A stretch of 37,322 nucleotides of DNA from Thiobacillus sp. (GCA_024709685.1 JANJWF010000136.1:1-37322), one strand, 5' to 3'. Positions 1 to 8,145 are shown, numbered from the stretch's first letter. Notes: generated from the sequence alone by a model not told the origin. Numbers and translations: made by a program.

Positions 1-183
1 CTCGGGGTCCGCCTGCAGGCCTTCGCGACGCCGCTCTTCGTGTACCTCACGCCTGCGGGCGAGAAGATCGTGCAGATCCCGGGCTTCAAGACGGTGCAGG
101 ATTTCCGCGACTACGACCGCTACGTGCGCGGCGGCCACTACCAGCAGAAAACCCTGCTTGAATTCCTGGGCGGCAAGCCGTGA
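1..183 (+). CDS. Thioredoxin-fold protein, C-terminal fragment
   Basis: This is the last 60 residues of a protein whose start lies outside the window. The fragment has the thioredoxin cis-proline loop (FATPLFVYL), a following strand-turn with a glycine, and a tail with RYVRGGHY. This matches the C-terminal half of periplasmic SoxW-like or thioredoxin-related proteins, in which the CxxC redox site sits in the missing N-terminal part. The complete SoxW-like protein at 21084-21590 shows the same ATP loop and a similar RYV-x2-G-x-Y tail. The stop codon overlaps the GTG start of the next gene, so the two are probably co-transcribed. Whether the CxxC pair is present cannot be seen here. Confidence 0.7.
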   Translation, partial: LGVRLQAFATPLFVYLTPAGEKIVQIPGFKTVQDFRDYDRYVRGGHYQQKTLLEFLGGKP

Positions 184-1358
184 GGCCCGCGTTGCTGCTG
201 CTGGCGGTGCTGGCGTGGCCGGCGCAGGCGGATTGGACGTGGAGCGAGCCGTTGACCGTCAACTCGGTTCGCGGCGCGGCGATCTTCCCGCATATCGAGT
301 CGGCCAACCGCCGGGGCATCGCGGTGTCAGGCGGCACGGTGGGGGTGGTGTGGGAAGACAACCGCGACGGCAGCCCGCAGTGCTACCTCGCGCTGAAGCC
401 CACGGGTGCCGCGGCGTTCCAGCCGGAAATCCGGATCAGCCAGGGTGAATGCTACGAGCCGGTGGTGGTTTCGCTCGGCGGCGGGCGTTTCGCCGCCGCG
501 TGGGAAGAGAACGGCGGCGTCCGTGCGCAGGTGCTGCCCGGCGGCATGGCGATGAAGCTGAGCGGCGCTGCAGCGGCGCAGGTGACGCTAGCGGCAGGAG
601 CGGACAGGCTCTACGCCGCCTGGGCCGAGCAGGCCGGGCGCTTCAAGCGCATCGTCGTCGCCCGGCTGCAATGGGAGGGCGACACGCTGAACGTGCAGTC
701 GGTGCGGCCCGTCGAGGCGCGCGCACCCGTCGACGAGCAGGGCTGGCCCGCGCTGGCGCTGGCGGGAGACGGCAGCGTGACCGTGGCGTGGGAAGACCGC
801 CGCGCCCGCCACACCGTGCCGATGGTGAGCCGCAGCCGAGATGGCAGCGGCTTTTCTCCGCCGGCCCGCCTGAGCGACCACAAGAGCGGCAGGGTGGACG
901 GGCTGGGGGCGGGAAGCGGTGCGATGCGCCCCACGCTCACCACCTGGGGCAGGCAGGGGGTGGCGGCAGTATGGCTCGACAAGCGCGACTTCCTCTCCGG
1001 CTACGACGTCTACGCCGCGTTCGACAAGGGGGGGCGCCGCTTCGGCAAGAACCAGCGCGTGCAGGACGACTTCGGCGACAACATGGCGCAGTGGCATGCA
1101 CTGGTCGTCGGCGACGCCGGCGGGCAGTTGGTGGCGTTGTGGGACGACGCGCGCGACGGCACACCGGACGTGTGGCTGGCCGACTGGAACGGTACGGCGT
1201 TCGGCGACAACATGGCAGTGCCGGCGGCAGCGGGACCGGGGGCGCAGTCGGACCCGGTGGCGACGCTGGGCGTCGATGGATTCCTGCACGTGACGTGGCT
1301 GGATCACGACGAGCAGGCGGGCACCCGCATCCGCTACGTGCGCGCCGAGCGGCGTTAG
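180..1358 (+). CDS. Secreted beta-propeller (BNR/sialidase-like) protein
   Basis: A 392-residue protein beginning at a GTG that overlaps the TGA of the preceding gene. Residues 1-17 form a signal peptide with a hydrophobic core ending PAQA, so the mature protein should begin around DWTWSEP. The rest is a series of strand-rich repeats with recurring W-E/D-D-x-R-D/A elements (VVWEDNRDG, VAWEDRRAR, ALWDDARDG, AVWLDKRD) about 50-60 residues apart, typical of a six- or seven-bladed propeller of the sialidase-like superfamily. I see no catalytic sialidase arginine triad that I would trust, so enzymatic activity is not claimed. Overlap with an exported thioredoxin-fold gene suggests a periplasmic role. 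Specific function unknown. Confidence 0.7.
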   Translation: MRPALLLLAVLAWPAQADWTWSEPLTVNSVRGAAIFPHIESANRRGIAVSGGTVGVVWEDNRDGSPQCYLALKPTGAAAFQPEIRISQGECYEPVVVSLGGGRFAAAWEENGGVRAQVLPGGMAMKLSGAAAAQVTLAAGADRLYAAWAEQAGRFKRIVVARLQWEGDTLNVQSVRPVEARAPVDEQGWPALALAGDGSVTVAWEDRRARHTVPMVSRSRDGSGFSPPARLSDHKSGRVDGLGAGSGAMRPTLTTWGRQGVAAVWLDKRDFLSGYDVYAAFDKGGRRFGKNQRVQDDFGDNMAQWHALVVGDAGGQLVALWDDARDGTPDVWLADWNGTAFGDNMAVPAAAGPGAQSDPVATLGVDGFLHVTWLDHDEQAGTRIRYVRAERR

Positions 1359-1370
1359 GGATTCAGCGAA

Positions 1371-2333
1371 TCAGATCCAGCCGCTCCGCTTCAGGCGGCG
1401 GTACAGGACGACCACGGCCGCACCGGTCGCCAGCAGCAGGCCAGGGTAGGCCCATGGCCATTCCAGTTCAGGCATGAATTTGAAGTTCATGCCATAGAGG
1501 CTGAACACCACCGTCGGCAGTGCCAGCAGTGCGCCCCAGCCTGCCAGTTTCTGCACCGATTCGCTCTGCTTCAGCGACAGCGTGGCGAGGTGGAACTGCA
1601 TCGCATCGGAGGTCGAGTTGCGCAGATGGCCGATGGCGGTGGACACCCGCACAGCGTGGTCGTGCACATCGCGGTAGTAGGCCTTGAGCTCGCGGATGAC
1701 GAGCTCGGGATGCAGCCGTATCAGATCCTGCGTGATGTCCTGGATCGGGTCGGCGGCGTCCCGCAGCAGGGTGAGCTCACGCTTCAGGGCATACAGGCGT
1801 TCGAGATTGGCGTGCCCCAGCTCATTGCCGCCGATGAGCACGCTCTCCAGCGACTGGAACCGTTCGTGCAGGCCGTCCATGACGGGCTTGAACTGGTCGA
1901 CGATGAGATCGAGCACCAGGTACAGGGCGTAGGGCACACCGGCCCGGGTGCCGTTTCTTGCGCTCCGCAGGCGCTCCGCCACGCGTGAATACCCGCTGCC
2001 TGCGCCGTTGCGGATGGCGATGACAAAGTTCTTGCCGATGAACAGGTGCGTCTCCCCGGTCTCGATGCGCTCATCCCACAACTGCACCGTGCGCATGGCG
2101 ATGAACAGATGCTCACCGTATTCCTCGATCTTGGGCCGCTGGTGGCTGGAAATGGCGTCTTCCAGCGCGAGTTCGTGCAGGTTGAATTCCTCGCCCAGCC
2201 GCGCGACAGTCCCGCTGTCGGGCGATTCCAGTTCGACCCAGATGAAGTGGTCCGGGCGGGTGACATACTCGCTGATGTCGTCGAACGCGATCGATTGGGC
2301 TGTGGAATCGTGGAAGAGTAGGCAGTCGATGAT
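1371..2333 (-). CDS. corA: CorA-family magnesium/cobalt channel, non-canonical start
   Basis: A CorA-type divalent cation channel of the inner membrane. The GMN selectivity motif is at about residues 281-283, in LYGMNF followed by MPEL, between two C-terminal helices at about 262-280 and 296-312; the preceding 250 residues are the cytoplasmic helical funnel. The first ATG in frame, at 2096, would remove about 80 residues that clearly belong to the family (HQRPKIEEY and the DHFIWVELESP strand). Upstream the frame stays open to a stop at 2373-2375 but contains no ATG, GTG or TTG. The family start (MIDC-like) coincides with an ATC at 2333, giving 320 residues, the usual length. I therefore place the start there, as a rare ATC start or an ATG lost by mutation or sequencing error. 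Family call firm; start uncertain. Confidence 0.85.
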   Translation of the reverse strand: MIDCLLFHDSTAQSIAFDDISEYVTRPDHFIWVELESPDSGTVARLGEEFNLHELALEDAISSHQRPKIEEYGEHLFIAMRTVQLWDERIETGETHLFIGKNFVIAIRNGAGSGYSRVAERLRSARNGTRAGVPYALYLVLDLIVDQFKPVMDGLHERFQSLESVLIGGNELGHANLERLYALKRELTLLRDAADPIQDITQDLIRLHPELVIRELKAYYRDVHDHAVRVSTAIGHLRNSTSDAMQFHLATLSLKQSESVQKLAGWGALLALPTVVFSLYGMNFKFMPELEWPWAYPGLLLATGAAVVVLYRRLKRSGWI

Positions 2334-2450
2334 GGCACCCGGAGTTTGGAGATGGTGCGTGAATTCTAGCCGCTAATGCGGGGCTTGACGGGCCTGCGTC
2401 AGCCCACCGGCATTCATGCAGGGGTACGCTTTGCCGATCGTCCGATGACT

Positions 2451-2498
2451 CCCGTGGCACCTGCCACGGGGCCGGCCGTGCCACGGGTTGGTGGCCGG
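2451..2498. repeat. Cluster of competing inverted repeats between pmm and corA
   Basis: In the 137-base gap between the two minus-strand genes, CCCGTGGCA (2451-2459) pairs perfectly with TGCCACGGG at 2462-2470. CCCGTGGCAC (2451-2460) pairs equally well with GTGCCACGGG at 2478-2487. CCGGCC at 2472-2477 also pairs with GGCCGG at 2493-2498. The hairpins are mutually exclusive. It lies just past the stop codon of the mutase gene, so it may end that transcript, but no T-run follows on either strand, so an intrinsic terminator is not supported. Confidence 0.6.
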
Positions 2499-2512
2499 AC
2501 GGCAGGCTGCTT

Positions 2513-3886
2513 TCAGAACGGCAGTGCGAGACCGGGCGCGGCCGCGTGGAGCACACGACGAAAATCGGCCTGGATCCTTTCCAGTGCGGAGGCAGAGTCG
2601 GCCTCGAAACGCAGCACGATCACCGGCGTCGTGTTCGATGGACGGGCGAGGCCGAAGCCATCGGTGTATTCGACGCGCAGGCCATCCAGCGTGATGACCT
2701 CCTGTGCCGCGGGGAAGCGCGCGGTCTTCTGCAGCCGTTCCATCAGCGCGTAGTGCTCGCCCTCGGCCATCTTGATGTTGAGCTCGGGGGTGTTCAGTGT
2801 GTCGGGCAGGCCGTGCAGGGTGGCGTTGATGTCGGCTTGCTTCGACAGGTACTCGAGCAGGCGCGCGCCGGCGTAGAGGCCGTCGTCGAAGCCGTACCAG
2901 CGTTCCTTGAAGAACACGTGGCCGGACATCTCGCCGGCCAGGAGCGCGCCGGTCTCCTTCATCTTCGCCTTGATGAAGCTGTGGCCGGTCTTCCACAAGA
3001 GCGGGCGGCCGCCGCGGTCACGAATCCAGCCGAACAGCTTGCGCGTCGACTTGACGTCAAAAATGATCTCGGCGTCGGGGTTGCGCGAAAGCACATCGTC
3101 GGCGAACAGCATCAGCTGGCGGTCGGGGAAGATGATGCTGCCGTCCTTGGTGACGACGCCCAGGCGGTCGCCGTCGCCATCGAAGGCGAGGCCGATTTCG
3201 GCGTCGCTGGTTTTCAGCGCGGCGATCAGGTCCTGCAGGTTCTTCGGCTGCGACGGATCGGGGTGATGGTTGGGGAAATTGCCGTCGACTTCGCAGAACA
3301 GTTCCTCCACCTGGCAGCCCATGTCGCGATAGAGTTTTGGTGCGAACGCGCCGGGGACGCCGTTGCCGCAGTCGACGATGATCTTCATCGGGCGCGCGAG
3401 CTTGACGTCGGAGACGATGCGGGCGAGGTATTCCGGCGCGATGTCGTGGGTACGGTAGCCGCCTTCGCCGTGCGTCAGATCGTTGTCGAGCAGACGCTGG
3501 CGCAGGGCCTGGATGGCGTCGCCCGACAGCGTCTCGCCGCCGAGCACCATCTTCAGGCCGTTGTAGTCGGGCGGATTGTGGCTGCCGGTGACCATCACCG
3601 CGCTGTGGGTCTGCAGTTGGTAGGCGGCGAAGTAGGTCATCGGCGTGGCCACCATGCCGAGGTCGACGACGCCGATGCCGGCCTTGCGGATGCCGCGCGC
3701 GAGTGCTGCGGCAAGCTCGGGTCCAGACAGGCGGCCGTCGCGGCCGATGCAGATTTCGGTCTGGCCGCGCTTCACCGCTTCGGATCCGATGGCGTGGCCG
3801 ATGGCCTCGACGATCTCCGGTGTGAAGGTCTTGCCGACGATGCCGCGGATGTCGTAGGCCTTGAAGATTTCCTTTGGGTATTCCAC
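2513..3886 (-). CDS. Phosphomannomutase/phosphoglucomutase
   Basis: An alpha-D-phosphohexomutase of the AlgC/ManB type. It interconverts the 1- and 6-phosphates of glucose or mannose and supplies sugar nucleotides for surface polysaccharide and glycogen. From the start used here (457 residues), the phosphoserine loop TGSHNPPDYNG has the active serine near 102. The magnesium loop DGDGDR is at 236-241 and the sugar-specificity loop GEMSGH at 318-323. The phosphate-binding loop RPSNTTP is near the C-terminus. I chose the GTG at 3886 because AAGGAG sits five bases before it and the family begins with the KAYDIRG segment; an in-frame GTG at 3913 would add nine poorly coding residues. GEMSGH is typical of dual-specificity enzymes; the preferred substrate cannot be told. 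Confidence 0.92.
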   Translation of the reverse strand: MEYPKEIFKAYDIRGIVGKTFTPEIVEAIGHAIGSEAVKRGQTEICIGRDGRLSGPELAAALARGIRKAGIGVVDLGMVATPMTYFAAYQLQTHSAVMVTGSHNPPDYNGLKMVLGGETLSGDAIQALRQRLLDNDLTHGEGGYRTHDIAPEYLARIVSDVKLARPMKIIVDCGNGVPGAFAPKLYRDMGCQVEELFCEVDGNFPNHHPDPSQPKNLQDLIAALKTSDAEIGLAFDGDGDRLGVVTKDGSIIFPDRQLMLFADDVLSRNPDAEIIFDVKSTRKLFGWIRDRGGRPLLWKTGHSFIKAKMKETGALLAGEMSGHVFFKERWYGFDDGLYAGARLLEYLSKQADINATLHGLPDTLNTPELNIKMAEGEHYALMERLQKTARFPAAQEVITLDGLRVEYTDGFGLARPSNTTPVIVLRFEADSASALERIQADFRRVLHAAAPGLALPF

Positions 3887-3918
3887 AAACGCTCCTTGAT
3901 GGCAGATGTGCACTGATT

Positions 3919-4760
3919 CTAACCGGGCTGTGTGGCGAAGTGCCGTATCAGCCGTTGCGGGAGCCAGTCGAGGTGGCCCGGGAAGGGGCCGGATGGAAAG
4001 GACGCGTGGCCGCCGCCTGCAGGCTGTTCGAGCATGACCATGGACGAAATCCCGTTCACGGTGGGCAATGCCGAAGCTGGCAGGAAGGGGTCGTTCCTGG
4101 CGTTGATGATCAGGGTGGGCAGGGCAATCGATTCAGCAGAGGCTTCGACGATACCCGCAACCAGTAGTCATCGGCATCGCAACGCGCGGTGTAGACCCGG
4201 CGGTTGAAACCGCGGTCGAGCGCGTGTCCGGCGGCGGCGAGGTCGAGTGGTGCCGATACGGCGGCTGCGCGCTCGACTAGCGCGCCCGCCGCCTCGCCCC
4301 GTTCCCCCAGCCATTTCAGCAGCGCGTTGCCGCCGAGCGAGACGCCGACGGCGTGGATCGGCGCGGCGGGGTGGCGGTTCTTGACGTGACGCAGCATGCA
4401 CTCGATGTCCGCGCTGTCGCCCGCAAAATAGGCGCGCGGCAGCCGGTTGTCCTCGCCCGGGCAGCCGCGGAAATGCGCCACCACGCCACGCCAGCCGCGC
4501 GCCTGAACGCGGGCCATCAGGGTGCGCGAGTAGGAACTTTCGGCGCTGCCTTCGAGGCCGTGAAACAGCACCACCACCGGGGCCTGTCCGGTGCTGTCGA
4601 CCCAATCGAAGTCGAGAAAATCACCGTCCGCCAATTCCAGGCGTTCGCGGCGATACGCGACCGGCGGCACGCGGATGAACAGGGTTGAGTAGAGGGTCTG
4701 CAGATGGCCGCCGGGCAGCCAAACGGGGGCACGATAGGGGTGTTTCAACGGCTGATCAAT
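3919..4760 (-). pseudogene. Decayed YheT-type alpha/beta hydrolase
   Basis: A broken member of the YheT/EMB8 alpha/beta hydrolase family. The N-terminal part is well conserved: a PGGHLQT opening, the oxyanion segment FHGLEGS, HFRGCPGE, and the nucleophile elbow GVSLGGN. Two lesions follow. After FNRRVYTAR the frame runs straight into CDADDYW, omitting roughly 50 residues present in E. coli YheT between these points (comparison from memory). Then near 4130-4137 one base is missing: the frame reaches TGA at 4110, while the next frame continues as IALPTLIINARNDPFLP with the acid, then GGGH with the catalytic histidine, to TAG at 3919. The expected start is also abnormal: the conserved protein begins at an ATT (4758-4760) overlapping the upstream stop; the first ordinary alternative is TTG at 4746-4748. 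Almost certainly non-functional unless the lesions are sequencing errors. Confidence 0.85.
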
Positions 4761-5178
4761 GCAGTACCACGGGCGGCATGCGAGCCGGCGGTGTGCCGCC
4801 GATCTGGAGCGGGGAGGCATGGTGCAGCGCCATGTGCCATCCGTCGGCGTCCCTGCGGTAGACATTGGTCGCCAGGATCGGCGGACGCGGCTCGGTTTCC
4901 TGGCCGACGATCAGGTATTCGCGCACGATCCGGATGACCAGGCCGGCCTCGCGTATTTCATGTGCAAGCTCCACCTGTATACGAAACTGGCCGGCGGCCT
5001 CGAACATGCTGCGCCAGCCCGCTGCCACTGCAGCGACCCCGTTCAGCGGCGCACTCAGCGGGTGGATGCAGGCGATGACGTTGTCGTCGGACCAGACCGC
5101 CATCATGGCATCGAGCGAGCGGGCCTCGAAAGCAGTGTAGAAGGCGGACTCGGCGGCCTCCGGGGTGGGGAAATTCAT
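4756..5178 (-). CDS. SnoaL-like / DUF4440-type NTF2-fold protein
   Basis: A 140-residue single-domain protein of the NTF2-like superfamily. It shows the usual opening helices (AFYTAFEARSLDAMMAVWSDD), the ACIHP strand, a GWRSMF helix and a closing curved sheet ending in YRRDADGWHMALHHAS. These small cone-shaped proteins act as ketosteroid-isomerase-like enzymes, hydrolases or ligand binders, and nothing here fixes the substrate. The start ATG at 5178 gives the standard family length. The stop codon overlaps the first codon of the decayed hydrolase downstream, so the two were probably once a translationally coupled pair. Confidence 0.85.
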   Translation of the reverse strand: MNFPTPEAAESAFYTAFEARSLDAMMAVWSDDNVIACIHPLSAPLNGVAAVAAGWRSMFEAAGQFRIQVELAHEIREAGLVIRIVREYLIVGQETEPRPPILATNVYRRDADGWHMALHHASPLQIGGTPPARMPPVVLH

Positions 5179-5238
5179 GTCGAGGCGGGCGGTAACGCCC
5201 GTTTGAATGGGTCCCTGACGATTTTAGTCCCGAACTGC

Positions 5239-5274
5239 GTGTCTCTGGCGAAAGAACTGCTTCGCCAGAGACAC
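5239..5274. repeat. Perfect 14-bp inverted repeat with 8-base loop
   Basis: GTGTCTCTGGCGAA at 5239-5252 is exactly complementary to TTCGCCAGAGACAC at 5261-5274, with the loop AGAACTGC between. GAACTGC also occurs just before the left arm (5232-5238) and inside the loop (5254-5260). It lies in the 209-base gap between the zinc-finger gene and the SnoaL-like gene, both on the minus strand. A T-run does not follow directly on either side, so it is not a textbook intrinsic terminator; a dispersed palindromic element, an RNA-processing hairpin or a protein site are possible. Confidence 0.75.
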
Positions 5275-5387
5275 TGCGAGCGTCGGGCGTTCAGGTTGCA
5301 ACGCGCGGACGCGAGTTATCGGCAGACTGTTCAGAGAGGGGCGAAGCTTGGCGGCCTGGCAGTTGCCCCCGCGGGCCGTGGACCCGG

Positions 5388-5627
5388 TCAGTGGTGGCGC
5401 CCGCTGGGTTTGCCCTTCAGGCGATACAGCGTGCCGCAGTAGGGGCACAGCGCCTCACCGTACGCCTCGACCGGCAGAAAGACGCGCGGATGGGCGTTCC
5501 AGTCCGCGTGCTGCGGCATCGGGCAGTGCAGGGGAAGGTCGCTTTCGGTGACCTCGATGACGCGCTGGGTATTTACGTCTTTATCCCCTTCAGGGGGCTT
5601 TTGGGCAGTGTCGTGCCGTTCGCTCAT
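5388..5627 (-). CDS. CHCC-type zinc-finger protein
   Basis: A 79-residue protein with the zf-CHCC pattern: LHCP, then HPRVFLPVE, then CPYCGTLYRLKG at the end. The two N-terminal ligands (Cys and His) and the CxxC pair are expected to bind one zinc, as in the NDUFS6 subunit of mitochondrial complex I. Bacterial versions are small proteins of unknown role, commonly found beside ilvE in betaproteobacteria. Here the start is 11 bases past the ilvE stop on the same strand, consistent with one transcript. Residues 1-25 are polar and poorly conserved; the first ATG is used. Confidence 0.85.
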   Translation of the reverse strand: MSERHDTAQKPPEGDKDVNTQRVIEVTESDLPLHCPMPQHADWNAHPRVFLPVEAYGEALCPYCGTLYRLKGKPSGRHH

Positions 5628-5638
5628 GCCGGCCCCGC

Positions 5639-6562
5639 TTACTTGACCGGCGTGAGCCAGTCGGTGTGGGCGGCGGCGCGACCGTGCACGCAGTCGAAAT
5701 ACAAGGCCTGCAGCTTGGCCGTGATCGGCCCGCGCGTGCCTTCGCCGATCGTCCGGTTGTCGAGTTCGCGGATCGGCGTCACCTCGGCGGCGGTGCCAGT
5801 GAAGAAGGCCTCGTCGGCGATGTACACCTCATCGCGCGTAATGCGTTTCTCGATCACCTGCAGGCCGTTCTCTTCTGCCAACTGGATGACGGTGTCGCGG
5901 GTGAGGCCCACCAGGGCGGAGCTCGGGTCGGGGGTATAGAGCTTGCCGTCGCGTACGATGAAGATGTTCTCGCCCGAGCCTTCGGAAACAAAGCCGTCGA
6001 CGTCCAGCAGCAGCGCCTCGTCGTAGCCGTCCATTTCTGCTTCCCTGTGCGCAAGGATGGAATTCATGTAGTTGCCGTTGGCCTTGGCCTTGCACATGGT
6101 GACGTTGGAATGATGGCGCGAGAACGAGCTGGTCTTCACGCGGATGCCGCGCTCCAGGGCTTCCTTCCCGAGATACGCGCCCCACGGCCAGGCGGCGACG
6201 ATGACGTGCACCGACAGGTTCTTCGCCGAGATGCCCATGGCCTCCGAACCGTAAAAAGCCATCGGGCGCAGGTAGCCCGACTCGAGCCCGTTCTCACGCA
6301 CCACGGTGCGCTGCGCTTCGGAGATCGTGGCCTTGTCGAACGGCAGCTTCATGCCGAGGATGTGGGCGGAATTGAACAGCCGTTTGGTGTGTTCCTGCAG
6401 ACGGAAAATGGACGTTCCCTGTTCGGCCTTGTAGGCGCGCACTCCCTCGAAGACGCCCATGCCGTAATGCAGGGTGTGGGTGAGAACGTGGGTGGTGGCG
6501 TCGCGCCAGGGAACGAGTTTGCCGTCGTACCAGATGACGCCATCGCGGTCGGCCATGGACAT
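5639..6562 (-). CDS. ilvE: Branched-chain amino acid aminotransferase
   Basis: A fold-type IV PLP aminotransferase of 307 residues, performing the last step in valine, leucine and isoleucine synthesis and the first in their breakdown. Visible features are the HYGMGVFEGVRAY segment near 32-44, the Schiff-base lysine at about 160 in KAKANGNYMNS, the SEGSGENIF phosphate-binding segment, and TGTAAEVTPI near the end. The first ATG (6562) has a weak AAGAGA upstream; a second ATG two codons later is nearly equivalent. It is followed by the zinc-finger gene. A D-amino acid or 4-amino-4-deoxychorismate enzyme is less likely given the length and the HYGMGVFEG segment. Confidence 0.95.
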   Translation of the reverse strand: MSMADRDGVIWYDGKLVPWRDATTHVLTHTLHYGMGVFEGVRAYKAEQGTSIFRLQEHTKRLFNSAHILGMKLPFDKATISEAQRTVVRENGLESGYLRPMAFYGSEAMGISAKNLSVHVIVAAWPWGAYLGKEALERGIRVKTSSFSRHHSNVTMCKAKANGNYMNSILAHREAEMDGYDEALLLDVDGFVSEGSGENIFIVRDGKLYTPDPSSALVGLTRDTVIQLAEENGLQVIEKRITRDEVYIADEAFFTGTAAEVTPIRELDNRTIGEGTRGPITAKLQALYFDCVHGRAAAHTDWLTPVK

Positions 6563-6702
6563 GGTGAAGAATCTCTTAACGAATGGAAAAAGCGGATTTT
6601 ACCGGAATCCAGGTGCATACGACCGGCATGATGGACGGGACGATCCGTGGCGCCGCACGCACCTGCTTTGTGGCACGATGCGGCGAGATCGAGGAACACG
6701 AA

Positions 6703-7449
6703 ATGCAATGGAAAGGACTGATGCTTGCGCTGCTGCTGGCGCCGCTGGCGGGTCATGCTGGGCCGGCACGGTTCGACCATTACCTGCTGGCCTTGAGCGT
6801 CGCGCCGGCGTTCTGCGAGGACGAACCGCAGCAAAAACAAAAGTTCGCGCAATGCCGGGCCCTGTCCGGCCCGGGATTCAAGCGGGTGCCGCTGACCCTT
6901 CATGGGCTATGGCCGAACCGCGCCGACCGTCGGCACCCGGCGTACTGTGGCGGCGACAAGGCGGGCACATTCTGCCGCTTGCCGCCGCTGCACCTGCCGG
7001 CGAACATCCGGGCACGGCTGGGGCAAGTGATGCCGGGGGCGGCCGACTGCCTCGACCGCTACCAGTGGGCCAAGCACGGCAGTTGCTCGGGCCTTGCCGA
7101 GGCGGATTATTTTGCCGCTTCGGTCGCGCTGACCGAACGCGTCAACCGTGCCATCGGGCGGGAAATCACGAACCACGTGGGCCGCGAGGTCGACCTCGCC
7201 GGCCTGCGCGCGACGCTTGCCCGCGTCGACCCGGCCCTCAAGGACGCCGTCGTCTTCGATTGTCAGACGCCCCGCACGCCGGACCCGGCCAAGCGCCGCC
7301 CGATGCTACGTGAGGTGCGGGTCAATTTCGAGGTCGACCCAGCAACCGGCGGGCCGGGGCGGCCGCTGGCCTATGCCCGGGCGGGGCACAGGCATTACAA
7401 CTCCGGCTGCCCGGGCGGCCGGGCCTACATCGATTCGCCGCTGGACTAG
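6703..7449 (+). CDS. Secreted ribonuclease T2 family protein
   Basis: A 248-residue exported ribonuclease of the T2 family, cutting RNA to 2',3'-cyclic phosphates in the periplasm or outside the cell. The first catalytic block is LTLHGLWPN, with histidine at 67. The second is QWAKHGSC, with lysine 124 and histidine 125. Cysteines spaced through the chain would form the usual disulfides. Residues 1-19 (MQWKGLMLALLL...GHA) are a clear signal peptide. I start at the ATG at 6703, preceded by GAGG, rather than at an earlier in-frame ATG that would place 40 poor residues before the signal peptide. It stands alone on the plus strand between two minus-strand groups. Confidence 0.93.
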   Translation: MQWKGLMLALLLAPLAGHAGPARFDHYLLALSVAPAFCEDEPQQKQKFAQCRALSGPGFKRVPLTLHGLWPNRADRRHPAYCGGDKAGTFCRLPPLHLPANIRARLGQVMPGAADCLDRYQWAKHGSCSGLAEADYFAASVALTERVNRAIGREITNHVGREVDLAGLRATLARVDPALKDAVVFDCQTPRTPDPAKRRPMLREVRVNFEVDPATGGPGRPLAYARAGHRHYNSGCPGGRAYIDSPLD

Positions 7450-7455
7450 CGGCGC

Positions 7456-8118
7456 TCACGGTGTGTTGATGCGCACGAATTCTGGAAAGTAGTCCGCCCG
7501 CACGATGTAGGTGCCGTCGCAGTTATAGGAGGCGCGCACGATGCCCTCCGAGAGCGAAATCGCGGCATTGCGCAGGTAATAGCCTTCGATGCTGCGCAGT
7601 ATGTTGAAGCTGTGCACGATTTCACCGATGCGATCGGCTGCCAGCGGCGCCCACCGTTCCTGGTCCATCAGCTTCAGCCAGTGGGCGGGCAGGTAACGGC
7701 GCAGGGGGCCGGTCTGGATCATCGCGCGCACCCAGGCAATGGTGCGGACCTTTTCCTCGTAGGGCACCGACACGAAATGGCGTGCGGTGTAGCCCGGCTT
7801 GACCAGGTCCTCGGCATCGTGCACCTCGTAGGCGAACGGGTTGAAAATTGACTCGGTGCGTACTTCCGAGCTGTTGAAGCCGATATAGATCGCATACACG
7901 CCGGTGTCGCGCAGCACTGCGGCACAGGTTTGCAGCACCTCGCCGGCGATCTGGTCGAGCCGCGACTGCTGGCGCGGGCGCAGTGGCACGGTTTCGCGCA
8001 GGCTGGGGTCGCCCTTGATACTGACGAACGGCGTGTCGGCGGGAAGGCCGAAGGCGCCGACGATGGGTTCGTGGAGCAGGCAGACGTTTTGATGGATGTC
8101 GGGCAGGTCGGGCATCAT
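7456..8118 (-). CDS. Conserved-looking protein of unknown function next to a DsrC homologue
   Basis: A 220-residue soluble protein that I do not recognise. It has no signal peptide or membrane segment. Its composition is that of a folded alpha/beta protein, with segments such as YAIYIGFNSSEVRTES, FNPFAYEVHDAEDL, HFVSVPYEEKVRTIAW and SYNCDGTYIVRADYFPEF. Three cysteines are scattered, with no CxxC or metal motif. It begins 27 bases after the DsrC-like gene and on the same strand, so the two are probably co-expressed. The start ATG at 8118 is followed at once by a second ATG, with CAGG immediately upstream. Its codon use matches its neighbours. Confidence 0.75.
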   Translation of the reverse strand: MMPDLPDIHQNVCLLHEPIVGAFGLPADTPFVSIKGDPSLRETVPLRPRQQSRLDQIAGEVLQTCAAVLRDTGVYAIYIGFNSSEVRTESIFNPFAYEVHDAEDLVKPGYTARHFVSVPYEEKVRTIAWVRAMIQTGPLRRYLPAHWLKLMDQERWAPLAADRIGEIVHSFNILRSIEGYYLRNAAISLSEGIVRASYNCDGTYIVRADYFPEFVRINTP

Positions 8119-8145
8119 CCTGCCATTGTCGCACTGCCGGATAGC

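Noticed and set aside
5224-5448. Frame crossing the palindrome at 5239-5274
   Set aside because: Low-complexity arginine-rich translation that overlaps the zinc-finger gene; no start signal.
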